64,000 nt of DNA from Arthrobacter crusticola (GCF_004357995.1 NZ_SMTK01000003.1:744001-808000); one strand, 5' to 3'; positions 16,555-26,403 are shown, counted from the first letter of the stretch. The notes: generated by a model not told the origin, from the letters alone. Program-made: numbers and translations.

Positions 16555-17988
16555 CTAGGCGCTGCGTTCCACGGGACCCTCAGGAGCTTCGGCGGCTTCG
16601 GGTGCGGCGCGGTCGAGAAGGTCCTGACCGTCACCCCTGACACCCACCCTGCTGATTCCCGCACCGCCCCGGGCCCAGCCGTGTTCTACCGCGCTGCCGG
16701 CCTCGGCCGTAGAGTCTTCGGCACCGTCGAGAAGTTCAGGGGCACCCAGCAGCCGAGGCGTGGCCTCGACGGCCTGGATGCCGGAGAAGGCGCTTTTCTC
16801 TGGACCGGCCCCGGCAGGGACGGCATCGAGCGAGGCGGCATCGAACGCGCCGACGCGCCGTGCCGTCGGAAGCACGCGGGTTTCGAGGGTGCCGACGAAC
16901 GAGTTGTATTTCTCCACCGATGCCTTGAGGGACGATCCGAGCTTGGCCACGTGGCCGCCCATGGTGCCCAGCCGCTCGTAGAGCTGGCGTGACAGCTCAA
17001 ACAGCTCACGGGCATTGTCCGTCAGGACCTCCTGGCGCCAGCTGAACGCCGCGCTCTTGAGGATCGCCAGGAGCGAGACGGGGGAAGCCAGCGCCACATT
17101 GCGGCTGAACGCGTAGTCGAGCAGCCCCGGGTCGGCCCGAAGGGCGGAGGCCAGGATCGATTCCACCGGGATGAAGCAGATCACGAGTTCGGGGGAGTTG
17201 TTCGTACCCTCCCAGTATTTCTTCCTGGCCAGGGTGTCGATATGGGCGCGCAGGGCCTTGGCATGCTGCTGGAGCAGGACGGTCCTTTCGGCCTCCCGGC
17301 CTGCCCCCTCTGTTCCGTCCTCGTCGAGTTCCTGCGCCTGGAGGAATGCGCTCAGGGGCACCTTCGCGTCAATGACCAGCTGCTTGTTGCCGGGGAGCTG
17401 GACCACCATGTCGGGCCTCGACGTCGACCCGGCACCACCGGAGGAGGTCGTTTCCGCTACCTCGGCACGGGCCAGCGTGGCCTGCTCGACAAAGTCAACG
17501 CGGGCCAGCATCCCGGCAGCCTCGACCACCCGGCGCAGCTGCACCTCGCCCCACTGGCCGCGGGCGCTGTTGCTGCGCAGGGCCGCCGCGAGGGAATGGG
17601 TCGTCGAGAGCAGCCGGGCGTCGGCGTCGCGCGCCTCCTGCAGCTGCTGGGCCAGTTGCCCGTACTGCTCGACGCGGTCCCGTTCCAGCAGGCCAACCTG
17701 GCGCTGGACCTGGGTCAGCTTCTCCGCCACGGGCGCCAGCGCCCGCAGCACGTTCGTCTCGTCGGCCGACCGTGCAGAGAGGGAACGGTTCTGAGACGCC
17801 AGCAGGTCCTTCTCCGCCGTTGCCGCCGCCAGCGCCGCCGTTGCACTGCCCAGCCGGTTTACGGCGTCGTCGAGTTCCTCGCGGAGCTGGTCCGCCTGCC
17901 CGCGTCCGCGCGCGGCAAGAAGGGTCGCGCCCGCGATGCAGCCGAGAACAAAAGCGAGGATTACGAGCACAAGCGTGAAACCGTCCAT
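16555..17988 (-). CDS. rmuC: DNA recombination protein RmuC
   Basis: 477 residues. A single N-terminal membrane anchor (about 4-25) is followed by a long coiled coil (about 30-135). The RmuC nuclease-like domain follows (about 145-375), with RGQWGEVQLRRVVEAAGM, LVIDAKVPLSAF and LVICFIPVESILASALRADP. RmuC limits inversions and recombination at short inverted repeats. The C-terminal 90 residues are low-complexity and acidic, as in many actinobacterial homologues. It is divergent from ychF with an 84-bp gap. Confidence 0.92.
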   Translation of the reverse strand: MDGFTLVLVILAFVLGCIAGATLLAARGRGQADQLREELDDAVNRLGSATAALAAATAEKDLLASQNRSLSARSADETNVLRALAPVAEKLTQVQRQVGLLERDRVEQYGQLAQQLQEARDADARLLSTTHSLAAALRSNSARGQWGEVQLRRVVEAAGMLARVDFVEQATLARAEVAETTSSGGAGSTSRPDMVVQLPGNKQLVIDAKVPLSAFLQAQELDEDGTEGAGREAERTVLLQQHAKALRAHIDTLARKKYWEGTNNSPELVICFIPVESILASALRADPGLLDYAFSRNVALASPVSLLAILKSAAFSWRQEVLTDNARELFELSRQLYERLGTMGGHVAKLGSSLKASVEKYNSFVGTLETRVLPTARRVGAFDAASLDAVPAGAGPEKSAFSGIQAVEATPRLLGAPELLDGAEDSTAEAGSAVEHGWARGGAGISRVGVRGDGQDLLDRAAPEAAEAPEGPVERSA

Positions 17989-18058
17989 GAAATCACTGTG
18001 GCAGGATGCGCCGACATTTTCGGGAAGGCACCCCGGCGGCGCGGTCCGTGCGGGCCGG

Positions 18059-18064
18059 TAGACT
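18059..18064 (+). promoter_or_regulatory. -10 hexamer TAGACT for leaderless ychF
   Basis: TAGACT lies 8 nt before the GTG start of ychF and fixes the start at 18073. Confidence 0.5.
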
Positions 18065-18072
18065 GTACTCCC

Positions 18073-19182
18073 GTGGCTCTAACTATTGGCATCGTCGGAC
18101 TGCCCAACGTCGGCAAATCAACCCTTTTCAATGCGCTGACCCGCAACAACGTGCTGGCGGCGAACTACCCGTTCGCAACGATCGAGCCGAATGTCGGAGT
18201 GGTCAACCTGCCCGACCCGCGCCTGGCGCAGCTCGCCGAGGTCTTCGGATCCAAGCAGATCCTCCCGGCGACCGTCTCGTTCGTCGACATCGCCGGCATC
18301 GTCAAGGGCGCCTCCGAGGGGGAGGGGCTGGGCAACCAGTTCCTGGCGAACATCCGCGAGGCCGAGGCCATCGCCCAGGTCATCCGGGTCTTCGACGACC
18401 CCGACGTCGTCCACGTAGACGGAAAGGTCGACCCCCGCTCCGATATGGAGACCATCAACACCGAGCTGATCCTGGCCGACCTGCAGACTCTTGAGAAGGC
18501 GATCCCGCGCGTCGAGAAGGAAGTCAAGATCAAGAAGCGCGAAGCAGCGCAGCTGGCCGCCATGCAGGCAGCGCAGGTGGTGCTGGAGCGCGGTGACACG
18601 ATCTTCGCCTCGATCAAGAGCGACAAGCTCGAGATGGAGCACCTGCGCGAGCTGAGCCTGCTCACGGCCAAGCCCTTCATCTACGTCTTCAATGTCGATG
18701 ACGCCGTCCTCGGCAGCCCGGAGCGCCAGGAGGAGCTGCGTGCCCTCGTCGCCCCCGCGGACTCAATCTTCCTTGACGCCAAGCTCGAGGCCGACCTGGT
18801 TGAGCTCGACGAGGCCGAGGCCCGCGAAATGCTCGAGATGAACGGCCAGGAAGAGTCTGGGCTGGACCAGCTGGCCCGCGTCGGCTTCCACACCCTCGGC
18901 CTCCAGACCTACCTCACTGCCGGTCCGAAGGAAACGCGCGCCTGGACCATCAAGAAGGGTGCGACGGCCCCCGAGGCTGCCGGTGTGATCCACTCCGACT
19001 TCCAGCGCGGATTCATCAAGGCCGAGGTCGTCCACTTCGAGGACCTCATGGCCGCCCGGTCGATGGCCGAGGCGAAGGCCAAGGGCAAGGTGCGGATTGA
19101 AGGCAAGGAATACGTCATGGCCGACGGCGACGTGGTGGAGTTCCGGCACGGAATAACCTCTGCCGCACAAGGGAAGAAGTAG
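18073..19182 (+). CDS. ychF: Redox-regulated ATPase/GTPase YchF (OBG-like)
   Basis: A 369-residue YchF: G1 [14 protein letters not shown] at residues 8-21, G3 [10 protein letters not shown], the NVDD segment of the ATP-preferring OLA1/YchF group in place of NKxD, a coiled-coil insertion (about 130-205) and a C-terminal TGS domain (from about 280; [20 protein letters not shown]). It binds ribosomes and modulates stress responses. The start is GTG 18073: the frame is open far upstream, but only this start gives the conserved N-terminus and lies behind a -10 box. It is the last clearly conserved core gene before the accessory region. Confidence 0.94.
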   Translation: MALTIGIVGLPNVGKSTLFNALTRNNVLAANYPFATIEPNVGVVNLPDPRLAQLAEVFGSKQILPATVSFVDIAGIVKGASEGEGLGNQFLANIREAEAIAQVIRVFDDPDVVHVDGKVDPRSDMETINTELILADLQTLEKAIPRVEKEVKIKKREAAQLAAMQAAQVVLERGDTIFASIKSDKLEMEHLRELSLLTAKPFIYVFNVDDAVLGSPERQEELRALVAPADSIFLDAKLEADLVELDEAEAREMLEMNGQEESGLDQLARVGFHTLGLQTYLTAGPKETRAWTIKKGATAPEAAGVIHSDFQRGFIKAEVVHFEDLMAARSMAEAKAKGKVRIEGKEYVMADGDVVEFRHGITSAAQGKK

Positions 19183-19222
19183 TAGGACCCAACTTCAGCA
19201 GCATTAGGGGGGACGAGCGGTA

Positions 19223-21100
19223 ATGGCACCGGTCAGTGACGATATTGAGCCGTCATGGTGGGAGGATGTGCTGACGGCGGCGTCGCAGAATGAGCCGTAC
19301 GAGCCGCCAGAATTGTTATCGGTGTACCTCGAGCGAGCCGCGGCGGACTCTGCAGTCACGGGGTTGCAGAAGCAGGTGCTTCAGGTGCTTGCGATGGTCT
19401 CCTCTGCGATGCTAAACGCTGATGATTGGCTGGAGCCCTTTACACCCGCGATGCAGGTCGGTGGGAAACGGACGGCCGTGCCAGCGGACTTGAATGCGGA
19501 CCAGGTGGCTTTGCTGGCGCGTATTGCTCCACTGGTCGAGCGCGATGATCTGCGGGCTCGGGTTGCGGATGTCGCGTGGGTTTACGGTGACCGGTCTGAC
19601 GTAGCGATGCTGGACCGGGCCATTGACGCTTACCGGGCTGCGCCGCTGACGGAGGAGGTGTGGTTCAGCGTCGGGAGGGACGCGTGGGTTCGTGCGTTCG
19701 CACTTGCGATGCGGCGCGGCGCGGACGGTCACGCCCGTGTGCGGGAGATGTCGGACGCGTTGAAGGCTCAAGTCTTGGCTGGCCAGGCGAGGGACAACTT
19801 TAAGACCGTGCGGTTCGCAGAGACATTACGCCAGCATGGCCGGGTCGAGAAGGACGCGCGCGCTGAGGTGTATGAGGCGCTGTTCGCTGTTGCGGCCCAG
19901 GCTTTGTCGGTCAACCCTCGGCTGTCACGTCATCTGGAACGTGAGGCGCTGGCTTGGCTGGGCGGGTCACATGCGACGGTGGCGAACGCTGCGACTGAAC
20001 GCGTTGCTCGGACATACATTGCAGAGGCGGACGCCCGCATCCAAGCAGACCCGAAGGGGGGTGTGCTGGTCGAGGGCCACTTCCTGGAGAAGGCCATCGC
20101 GGTCCTGCGAACTCTCCCGCGCTCCTATCGGCTTAAGAACGGTCTCGATGAGCTCATCGACGACCTTCGCGCTCGGCTACGTGAGAGCCGGGAGCTGTCA
20201 ATGGAACAGATGATGCGAATTGAGTCGGACCCGGTCGACCTGACTGAGGCCGTGTCCTACTCGCGGTCGCAAGTTTCGGGTCATGCGGACAAGTTTGATG
20301 CGCTCGCTGCCTTCGCAATGCTCGCATCGCCCTTGGATGAATCTAGTACGCGCGAGAACGCCGCCAAGTTGCTGGAGGGGTCCATTAGTCACATCTTCGG
20401 GTCCTCGACGTTCTCTTCGGACTTTCGGAAGATCGCCGCGCGTCCGGGATCAACGGGCCAGGGCGACGAGAATGCGGTTTGGGCCGAAATGGTCCGTCGA
20501 GTGTTCTTCCACTCTCAGCTGCTCGGAACGGGTATGATCCAACCCGCGCAGGAGGTTCTTACGACCGAGCACCGCTTCAGTCGGCAGTACATGGTGTCGC
20601 TGTGCGTTGAGTCGCCGACGGTGCCCGAGGGACACGAGACGTTATGGGGCGACGGGTTGGCTCTCGGCCTAAGCGGCAACTACGGTGCCGCAGTCTCTGT
20701 CCTGGTGCCTCAACTGGAACAGGTCGTACGACTCATGTTGAGGCGGCACAACGTCTACACACTGTCCGTCGATGAGCACGGTGTGGAGAGCGAGAAGAGT
20801 TTGAACGCGCTTCTCGAAATGACCGAAACCGAGGAGATTTTCGGTCCGGGAATAGTCCTGGAGATGAAGGCAATGCTCGTTGTCCAAGGTGGCCCGAACC
20901 TGCGCAATGACATCGCGCACGGCCTTCTCGACGACCGCTCCGCGTGGAGCTACTCGGCGCTCTACATGTGGTGGTTCTGTCTGCGGCTGGTGGCATGGCC
21001 GGTCATCGAGATGATGAAAAGTGCGCGGACGCCGGCGGAAAAGTCCGACGAAGAGCCTGCGGTCACGAACGAGGGCGCAGACGCAGAACCGGCGGCATGA
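19223..21100 (+). CDS. DUF4209-type protein with C-terminal HEPN-like motif
   Basis: A 625-residue, mostly helical protein. The C-terminal part (about 430-610) matches the DUF4209 pattern: LALGLSGNYGAAVSVLVPQL, ESEKSLNALLEM, then NLRNDIAHGLL. The last contains R561-N-D-I-A-H566, the RX4-6H signature of HEPN RNases. The N-terminal 400 residues have no motif I recognise. An AGGGGGG site precedes the ATG. It is the first gene after the core and lies 342 bp before a broken type I methylase gene, so a defence role is plausible. HEPN activity is an inference from the motif. Confidence 0.65.
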   Translation: MAPVSDDIEPSWWEDVLTAASQNEPYEPPELLSVYLERAAADSAVTGLQKQVLQVLAMVSSAMLNADDWLEPFTPAMQVGGKRTAVPADLNADQVALLARIAPLVERDDLRARVADVAWVYGDRSDVAMLDRAIDAYRAAPLTEEVWFSVGRDAWVRAFALAMRRGADGHARVREMSDALKAQVLAGQARDNFKTVRFAETLRQHGRVEKDARAEVYEALFAVAAQALSVNPRLSRHLEREALAWLGGSHATVANAATERVARTYIAEADARIQADPKGGVLVEGHFLEKAIAVLRTLPRSYRLKNGLDELIDDLRARLRESRELSMEQMMRIESDPVDLTEAVSYSRSQVSGHADKFDALAAFAMLASPLDESSTRENAAKLLEGSISHIFGSSTFSSDFRKIAARPGSTGQGDENAVWAEMVRRVFFHSQLLGTGMIQPAQEVLTTEHRFSRQYMVSLCVESPTVPEGHETLWGDGLALGLSGNYGAAVSVLVPQLEQVVRLMLRRHNVYTLSVDEHGVESEKSLNALLEMTETEEIFGPGIVLEMKAMLVVQGGPNLRNDIAHGLLDDRSAWSYSALYMWWFCLRLVAWPVIEMMKSARTPAEKSDEEPAVTNEGADAEPAA

Positions 21101-21442
21101 ATGCGCTCCGTCTGCGGGGGGGGCTATCGCACAGCCTTTAGTGAGAGGCCGTGGTGGACTCGTTACGGAATGCTCTCTGCTGCACAGGGGGCGAAGGCGG
21201 AAGGACTAGAGGATCTGATGCTGGCGTTCGACGGGTGGATGTCCAGCGACGTCCGTGGCTAGTATTTGGCGCCGAAGCGTTTGTGCTGTTCTGAATGTCT
21301 CGGTAAGCCTCAATTATCCGGCTCGCATGATCAAAGGATCGAGCTCGGGAATTGTGCGTTCGACTAGCGGTCTTGGCCGGCGACACGTCCCAGTAGCGGA
21401 GTACGTGCCGGATCTGCTGGCCTCCGCCGATATCCTCTAGTT
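21101..21442. other. 342-bp gap between the DUF4209 gene and hsdM
   Basis: I see no gene here. The only feature noted is a TATCCT hexamer (21431-21436), 6 nt before the GTG of the hsdM fragment and a likely -10 box. Confidence 0.4.
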
Positions 21443-21966
21443 GTGAAGACCTCCGATCTTGCCCGTGTGCGGGCTACCCTCTGGGCGGCCGCCGATGAGC
21501 TGCGAGCCAACTCGAAACTTACGCCGGGCCAGTACCGCGACCCGGTGCTCGGGTTAGTGTTCCTCGCCTACGCCGAGAACAGGTTCGAGGCTGTTCGTGA
21601 CGAAGTCGAGGCGAAGGCCAGCGCTCGGAACCCTGCGACGATCGCGGACTATAAGGCGAAGTCCGTGCTCTATGTCCCCGACGAGGCACGGTTGTCGAGT
21701 CTTGTTGACCTGCCCGAAGGGGATGACGTCGGCAAGGCCACCGACGAGGCGATCAAGGCCATCGAGAAGGTCAACCCCGAACTCAAGGACATCCTGCCGC
21801 GCGGTTACCAGAAGCTGGAACGCTCGACCCTGATCGAGCTGCTGCGGCTCTTCGCGCCGCTGCCCACCCAGCTTGAAGGCGATGCTTTCGGCTTCATCTA
21901 CGAGGACTTCCTTTCCAACTTCGCAGCGCAGGAAGGCAAAGGCGGTGGAGAGTACTTCACGCCCTA
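21443..21966 (+). pseudogene. hsdM: Type I restriction-modification methylase (HsdM), N-terminal stump
   Basis: The frame encodes about 175 residues of a normal HsdM N-terminus: LWAAADELRANSKLTPGQYR, DPVLGLVFLAYAENRFE, and up to GGGEYFTPYS. That last motif is where the S-adenosylmethionine-binding methyltransferase domain should begin (GEYFTPxxVV). Similarity stops abruptly at about 21966 and the rest of the frame (to 22183) is antisense to a recombinase gene. The catalytic NPPF motif, hsdS and hsdR are all absent. The fragment keeps its own GTG start and promoter-like hexamer. It cannot methylate DNA. Confidence 0.8.
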
Positions 21967-22721
21967 CTCCAGACGGTCGACGGTACCCAGGGACCGTCGT
22001 CTGGAACAGGCCGTGGTTCGAGGCCATCTTCGGTGCGACCTGCATTGCGCTCGATCATCAGGGTCCGGTTGTGCCGGGGAAGAGTCGGGATGTCAGGAAG
22101 ATCCTTTCCCTCGCCTCCGGACAAAGCTGCGGCGATTGCCCGAAGCGATGCTCCCGAGGAGAACGCGGCATAGATCTTCCTGACGGCTTCCGCCTCGTGC
22201 TCAATGACGTCGCCTTTGCCGGTGTAGCCAAGGGGACGGACTCCCTTCGGAGGTCTCCCTTGCTCGGCGCGTTGGCGTTGTGCCCGTGACTGCCGTTCCG
22301 CCTTGACTTCGATCTCGTTTCGGGCGATCGCCGAGAACATGTCGGCCGACAGGCGGCCGGCCGCTGTCGTGCAATCAATGTCCGATCCCTTAGCGAAAGT
22401 CAGCAGGACGTGGTGACGTTGCGCGGCCTCGATGATCCGCACACCGTCTGCACGGTTGCGTTCGAGGCGGGGCCACTCCTGAGCGACGACGACGTCAATA
22501 AGGCCCGCTTCGATGTCCTTGAGGAGCCTTTCAAAGGCCGGCCGCTTCTTGTGTCCCTTGCCGGAGATGTCATTGTCCTCATAAACACCGACGGGTGTCC
22601 ACCGTCGGGCCGCGATGAGCGCTTCGGCGTCCTCACGGTGCCTGTCCACGCCGAGACGTGTGTTTTCGCGGTCCTGGGAGATGCGCAGGTAGGTGGCCGC
22701 GCGGCGCTTATCGGAATCCAT
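21957..22721 (-). pseudogene. Large serine recombinase, N-terminal stump
   Basis: 254 codons open on the minus strand. The resolvase catalytic domain starts AATYLRISQDRENTRLGVDR. YLRIS holds the usual motif with the nucleophilic serine, and arginines follow in EWPRLERNRADGVR. The recombinase domain begins at about residue 150 and runs to GPWVPSTVW, where it is cut off. Full-length large serine integrases have 450-600 residues, so the zinc ribbon and coiled coil are missing. The break coincides, within about 15 bp, with the break in hsdM, so the two stumps meet tail to tail. The catalytic domain could still be made, but independent integration is unlikely. Confidence 0.75.
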
Positions 22722-23165
22722 ATGACTAACCTACGGGCGCATAGGTTATGTGGCTACTGAACTGGGGGTATTTCATTTTAACTACAGCCTTCTTATCGAA
22801 CCAGCGATGAATGGGCCGTTCCGCGCGGGCAGGCGCGAGACCTGTGAATGTTTCCGCGGCGTCGATAAGAAGCGGGGCTGGTGCTTGCATAAAGGGGCAG
22901 AACTAAGGGATCGACAAGGGTGTCGTTGTCACCCCAAGATCCCGCGGCGCTCGAAAGTACGAAGTGCATCGTCTATCACACCAACTGGATAATTTGCATG
23001 GCAGTCGAATATCCTTCCTCAAAATTCCTATCGCTGCTTATTTCTCCTCGCCCGGTATTGACGCTGATTGACTATCAGGGGATGCTGATCTTGCGGTTCT
23101 CAAAGTCGCGGTTTAGCCGGTGCGCACACAGCTGCATCTTTTTCTAAAAAATGGGGGAAAAACTA
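22722..23165. other. 444-bp AT-richer intergenic region
   Basis: It lies between divergent genes. TAGGTT near the recombinase start could be its -10. The base composition is clearly lower in GC than the core, which marks imported DNA. I see no gene. Confidence 0.4.
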
Positions 23166-24290
23166 GTGTCCTTGTGGCAAAAAACAGTCGTCATAGTCGC
23201 TACGGTAGCGCTAACCAGCTTTCCACTGGCTGCTCAAGCAGCCCCAGAAATCGTCGATGTGACGGATCCAACGGCTATGATGTCCGCGGAACTGTTAGGC
23301 GAAACCAATCCGAATCTTCCATATCCGCAGGAGGAAGGAGTCGAGGCGCCGGCAGACACGGACCTGCTTACAGAACCTGGGCTGGCAGTCGTGGTCGCCG
23401 ATCAAAGTAGTGAAGCTACCTCCCTCGAGCCGGTTGAAGGCGTATCGGGTGAGCCCCTCGAAATCTCGGCTCCATTCGACGAGGCCGTGCCAACTCTCGA
23501 AGCAGGCATCACCGTATTCGAGGATCCCGAGGGCGACGCAGCTACATTTATTCAGCCCATCGACGATGGATTGCGCTACCTGACGGCCATCGAGTCGGAA
23601 GAGGCAGGAACCGAGTTTTCATACGTCGTCCAAGGCGCAGAAGATGGCTATCTGCAGAAAATCACGGACGATGAGTATGTTCTGCTATCGGCAGATGATA
23701 ACTACATCGTTACGGTGGAAGCTCCCTGGGCTATTGACAGTGCGGGTCAGGAACTGGCTACTAGCTATACTTTTGAGGGGAATACACTCACCCAAACCGT
23801 AACTTATGAGTCTGATACTGAGTTTCCGGTTCTTGCCGACCCAACGTGGTACTACCAAGTTGACCATAGGTCGTATACCTACATCACTGGCAAGGAAAAG
23901 GCTGCTGCATCAAGGGTGATCCCGGAGTTGAACCGTTGTTTCAACTGCTCGTTTCCAGTGAGTGGCGCTCCTTCCTACTTTCCCGCCGTCGGAGCGAAGA
24001 TCAACCTCAATGCCAGCCCTTTCTCGCTGATCAAGATTCCGGCTCCGGTCCAGGTCTCGCACAAGGGTTCGGTGAGTTTTGGATTCTTGGCCTTGGCGGG
24101 CCACTTCGATGGCGCGGGATCGACAGTAAGTTTCCGTTTCTACAACGACGCGTCCGGCTGGCTGCATATCAACGTTTACGCGAAAGTCGTTAAGGATCGG
24201 GGCGCAGTGGCGAACGATTTGAACAAAAGGGTGGCATCTCAGACGTGGGCCAATTTCCTCGCCAACCTAATCCGTCGCACTAGCCTCTAG
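23166..24290 (+). CDS. Secreted protein of unknown function
   Basis: 374 residues with a Sec signal peptide (LWQKTVVIVATVALTSFPLA, cleavage after AQA near residue 25). A long acidic, low-complexity segment (about 25-110) comes before a beta-rich part ending FPVLADPTWYYQVD. The YPVLADPTW-like motif recurs in actinobacterial secreted proteins of unknown role. The C-terminal 120 residues contain a cysteine pair (CFNC) and an aromatic-rich, beta-strand-like stretch. GTG at 23166 is preferred because GGGGGA lies 8 nt upstream; an ATG at 23151 has no such site. Codon use is less GC-biased than in the core. Confidence 0.65.
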   Translation: MSLWQKTVVIVATVALTSFPLAAQAAPEIVDVTDPTAMMSAELLGETNPNLPYPQEEGVEAPADTDLLTEPGLAVVVADQSSEATSLEPVEGVSGEPLEISAPFDEAVPTLEAGITVFEDPEGDAATFIQPIDDGLRYLTAIESEEAGTEFSYVVQGAEDGYLQKITDDEYVLLSADDNYIVTVEAPWAIDSAGQELATSYTFEGNTLTQTVTYESDTEFPVLADPTWYYQVDHRSYTYITGKEKAAASRVIPELNRCFNCSFPVSGAPSYFPAVGAKINLNASPFSLIKIPAPVQVSHKGSVSFGFLALAGHFDGAGSTVSFRFYNDASGWLHINVYAKVVKDRGAVANDLNKRVASQTWANFLANLIRRTSL

Positions 24291-24342
24291 TCACCGCAGG
24301 ACCTGAGATGATGGTTCCAAACGAGCTACATGGAAGGTTCTC

Positions 24343-24786
24343 ATGATAGTTAGGGTCAGCGATCGGGCTCTTCCTGGATCCGTTGTGTTCGCCGGCGTTG
24401 TCTTGGGTGCTGTGGTCGGAGCTGCGATTGGCGCGATGACAATCGCGATCGATGCCGGAGATCCGTCCTATGCTGGGCCTGATAGCCGCTCCGCTGGGCT
24501 GGGGCTGATCGCCGCGATTTTCGGTGCAGGAGCGGGGAGCTTAGCCGGGCTCCTTGTTGGTGTCATCGTCTGGAAGCTTGACCGCTTCTTGGCGGGCAGG
24601 TTTTCCTCCAGTTGGCGTTCGGTCATTATGGGCGCACTGATCGCAACGTTCACCGGGGTCACTGCGGCCGTGGTGTTCCGGGACCTGCCCGCCGGAACCG
24701 TCATTTTTCTGGGGGTTTTTGGGGCGCTTTTTGCGCTGGTCGTGTCATTATCTTATTTCTCTTGGCGGTTCCGGCATCAGAGATAA
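24343..24786 (+). CDS. Small integral membrane protein
   Basis: 147 residues with four membrane spans (about 9-32, 48-70, 85-108 and 115-138) and glycine-rich helices. A GGAAGG site precedes the ATG. It follows the secreted protein by 52 bp in the same direction and may be co-transcribed. No family is recognised. Confidence 0.65.
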   Translation: MIVRVSDRALPGSVVFAGVVLGAVVGAAIGAMTIAIDAGDPSYAGPDSRSAGLGLIAAIFGAGAGSLAGLLVGVIVWKLDRFLAGRFSSSWRSVIMGALIATFTGVTAAVVFRDLPAGTVIFLGVFGALFALVVSLSYFSWRFRHQR

Positions 24787-25061
24787 TCACGGCCGAACTT
24801 GGTGGTGTGGCCGTGATACCGGACCGCGAAGTCTGGCAGATCCGTGGCGTTCCTTTGGCCGATGGCTGCCTGGGCTTCACTCTCGGTGAGAAGCCCGAAC
24901 TCCCGACCGATTTGCTTCACCAAGTTGATCCTGGCCTGAACAGCCCGGGCTAGTTGCGGCGAGACGTCGCCGTCCACGCTCTCCAAGGCATGGAGCAATG
25001 CTGCGATTCGCAGCGGAAGGCTTCGGCGGCACCCACTCTTTATGGACAAGAGCGATTCCAA
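24777..25061 (-). CDS. Hypothetical protein
   Basis: A 94-residue frame, convergent with the membrane protein and overlapping it by 10 bp. The sequence is helical and has balanced composition (ARAVQARINLVKQIGREFGL, then LTESEAQAAIGQRN), which argues for a real gene rather than an antisense shadow. No family is recognised and the start is uncertain. Confidence 0.4.
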   Translation of the reverse strand: MESLLSIKSGCRRSLPLRIAALLHALESVDGDVSPQLARAVQARINLVKQIGREFGLLTESEAQAAIGQRNATDLPDFAVRYHGHTTKFGRDYL

Positions 25062-25197
25062 TCTTGGTTGTACGTGCGGGAGAGTGATCCTATGGAAAAC
25101 ACATCACACCATGCTCTCTCTGGAGGGCGCCGGATCCGCCGACTATCAGGGCTATGGCCCTTGTTCGTCGGAATAGTCTTTGTTGGTGAGTAATAGG

Positions 25198-25203
25198 TAC
25201 CAT
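25198..25203 (+). promoter_or_regulatory. -10 hexamer TACCAT for the HIRAN gene
   Basis: TACCAT ends 6 nt before ATG 25210 and supports that start over an in-frame TTG 30 nt upstream. Confidence 0.4.
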
Positions 25204-25209
25204 ACCCAG

Positions 25210-26142
25210 ATGAACAAGACCGTGTTATCGGCACGGGGTAGGCCTGTCTATTTGGCAGGAGAATCAGGTGTTGATGGGGCAGGTTGCTGGTTCCATTTTG
25301 ACTACCTTGCCCGCAAGGCGCTTGGCTCCGATGGAGATCACCATTTTGCCGCCATTCCGGAGCCGAGCAATCCTTTTGACCCCAACGCCGTCGCGCTGAG
25401 CCTAGACAACCATCATGTTGGGTATCTACCTGCCCAGGTAGCCAAAGAATATGCCCCGATTCTGTCAGCCCACCTCGCTAACGGATTCATTCCGTTCATA
25501 CGAGGCCGGCTGCGTGCGTTACCACGGGAAGCCAACGACTATCACCCCAAACCTTGGCACTACGTTTACATGACACTTGAGGTCGCGAACGTTTGGCCAC
25601 CACCGCCGCGGGTTCAAGTAGGGAGCCTCTCTGGCGCTCAGGAATTGGCAGACGAGGGGGCCCATCTTCTCGACGACGAAGACTCCGAATACCAGGGCGC
25701 TAGCGGACCGTTTGAACGTGACGCGCTTATTGCAATGGTGGGGGAGACTCGTGGCGAATACGCGTTAGCCCGTCTGGTGCTGCTACCTGCGGACTCCCCT
25801 GGAAGACGGCGCCGCGTTGGCGTGCAGTGGAACGGGCGAACAGTAGCGCGTCTTTCCGCTGTTTCCAGCGGTAGGTACCTGGGTCCAATGCAGTCAGCCG
25901 AAAGTAGTGGCCAACTCCTCGCTGCCCGGATCCGCGTTCCGCGCTGGCCACTTCGAAGGGAGACCGAGATCGTCATGGTGTTTATCCCCCGAGTATTAGA
26001 TCTCGATAGCATTGGCCGGGTAAGGGCTGAGGAAAATTTTCTCAGGCCGCGGCCGCCCCTTCCTATTGATGTTGCTATCGGTGTCGAGTCTTATGGAGAG
26101 GACTTAGTAACGGTCCGGTTTTTCACCTCTCACCCGAAGTGA
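25210..26142 (+). CDS. Stand-alone HIRAN-domain protein
   Basis: 310 residues. Residues 5-95 carry a HIRAN domain: a V(Y)LAGES start, then EPSNPFDPNAVALSLDNHHV followed by GYLPAQVAKEYAPIL. HIRAN binds 3' ends of single-stranded DNA in HLTF/Rad5-type helicases, but no helicase is attached here. A second domain (about 170-270; MVGETRGEYALARLVLLPAD, VGVQWNGRTVARLSAVSSGR) repeats the pattern 'value, then self-label, then surface' and may be a diverged duplicate. Stand-alone bacterial HIRAN proteins are known but poorly studied. The neighbours are unknown genes of the accessory region. Confidence 0.65.
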   Translation: MNKTVLSARGRPVYLAGESGVDGAGCWFHFDYLARKALGSDGDHHFAAIPEPSNPFDPNAVALSLDNHHVGYLPAQVAKEYAPILSAHLANGFIPFIRGRLRALPREANDYHPKPWHYVYMTLEVANVWPPPPRVQVGSLSGAQELADEGAHLLDDEDSEYQGASGPFERDALIAMVGETRGEYALARLVLLPADSPGRRRRVGVQWNGRTVARLSAVSSGRYLGPMQSAESSGQLLAARIRVPRWPLRRETEIVMVFIPRVLDLDSIGRVRAEENFLRPRPPLPIDVAIGVESYGEDLVTVRFFTSHPK

Positions 26143-26181
26143 CCCAACGCTTGGATCGATTTCGAAGCTCTCGGTGAGCAC

Positions 26182-26367
26182 GTGAACAACCTGAACGCTC
26201 CGGAGTGGTACTGGAAGCTCGCGATCGCCGGTGGTGCTTTCGTGGCGTTGGCGGTCGTCGGATGGCTGTTGTGGCGCCTCGGGAAAAAGCTCTATGTGTC
26301 GTACAGGGCTACTGAAGAAGGTATCGAATCGATGCTCCTCCCTTACCGTGCATGTCCCAACACGTAA
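26182..26367 (+). CDS. Small membrane protein (uncertain)
   Basis: 61 residues from GTG 26182, with one clear membrane span (WYWKLAIAGGAFVALAVVGW) followed by basic residues. It has no convincing ribosome binding site. It may be a fragment. Confidence 0.35.
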   Translation: MNNLNAPEWYWKLAIAGGAFVALAVVGWLLWRLGKKLYVSYRATEEGIESMLLPYRACPNT

Positions 26368-26403
26368 TCGAGGCTTCACGGCGATACTGATGCATGCATC
26401 GGG

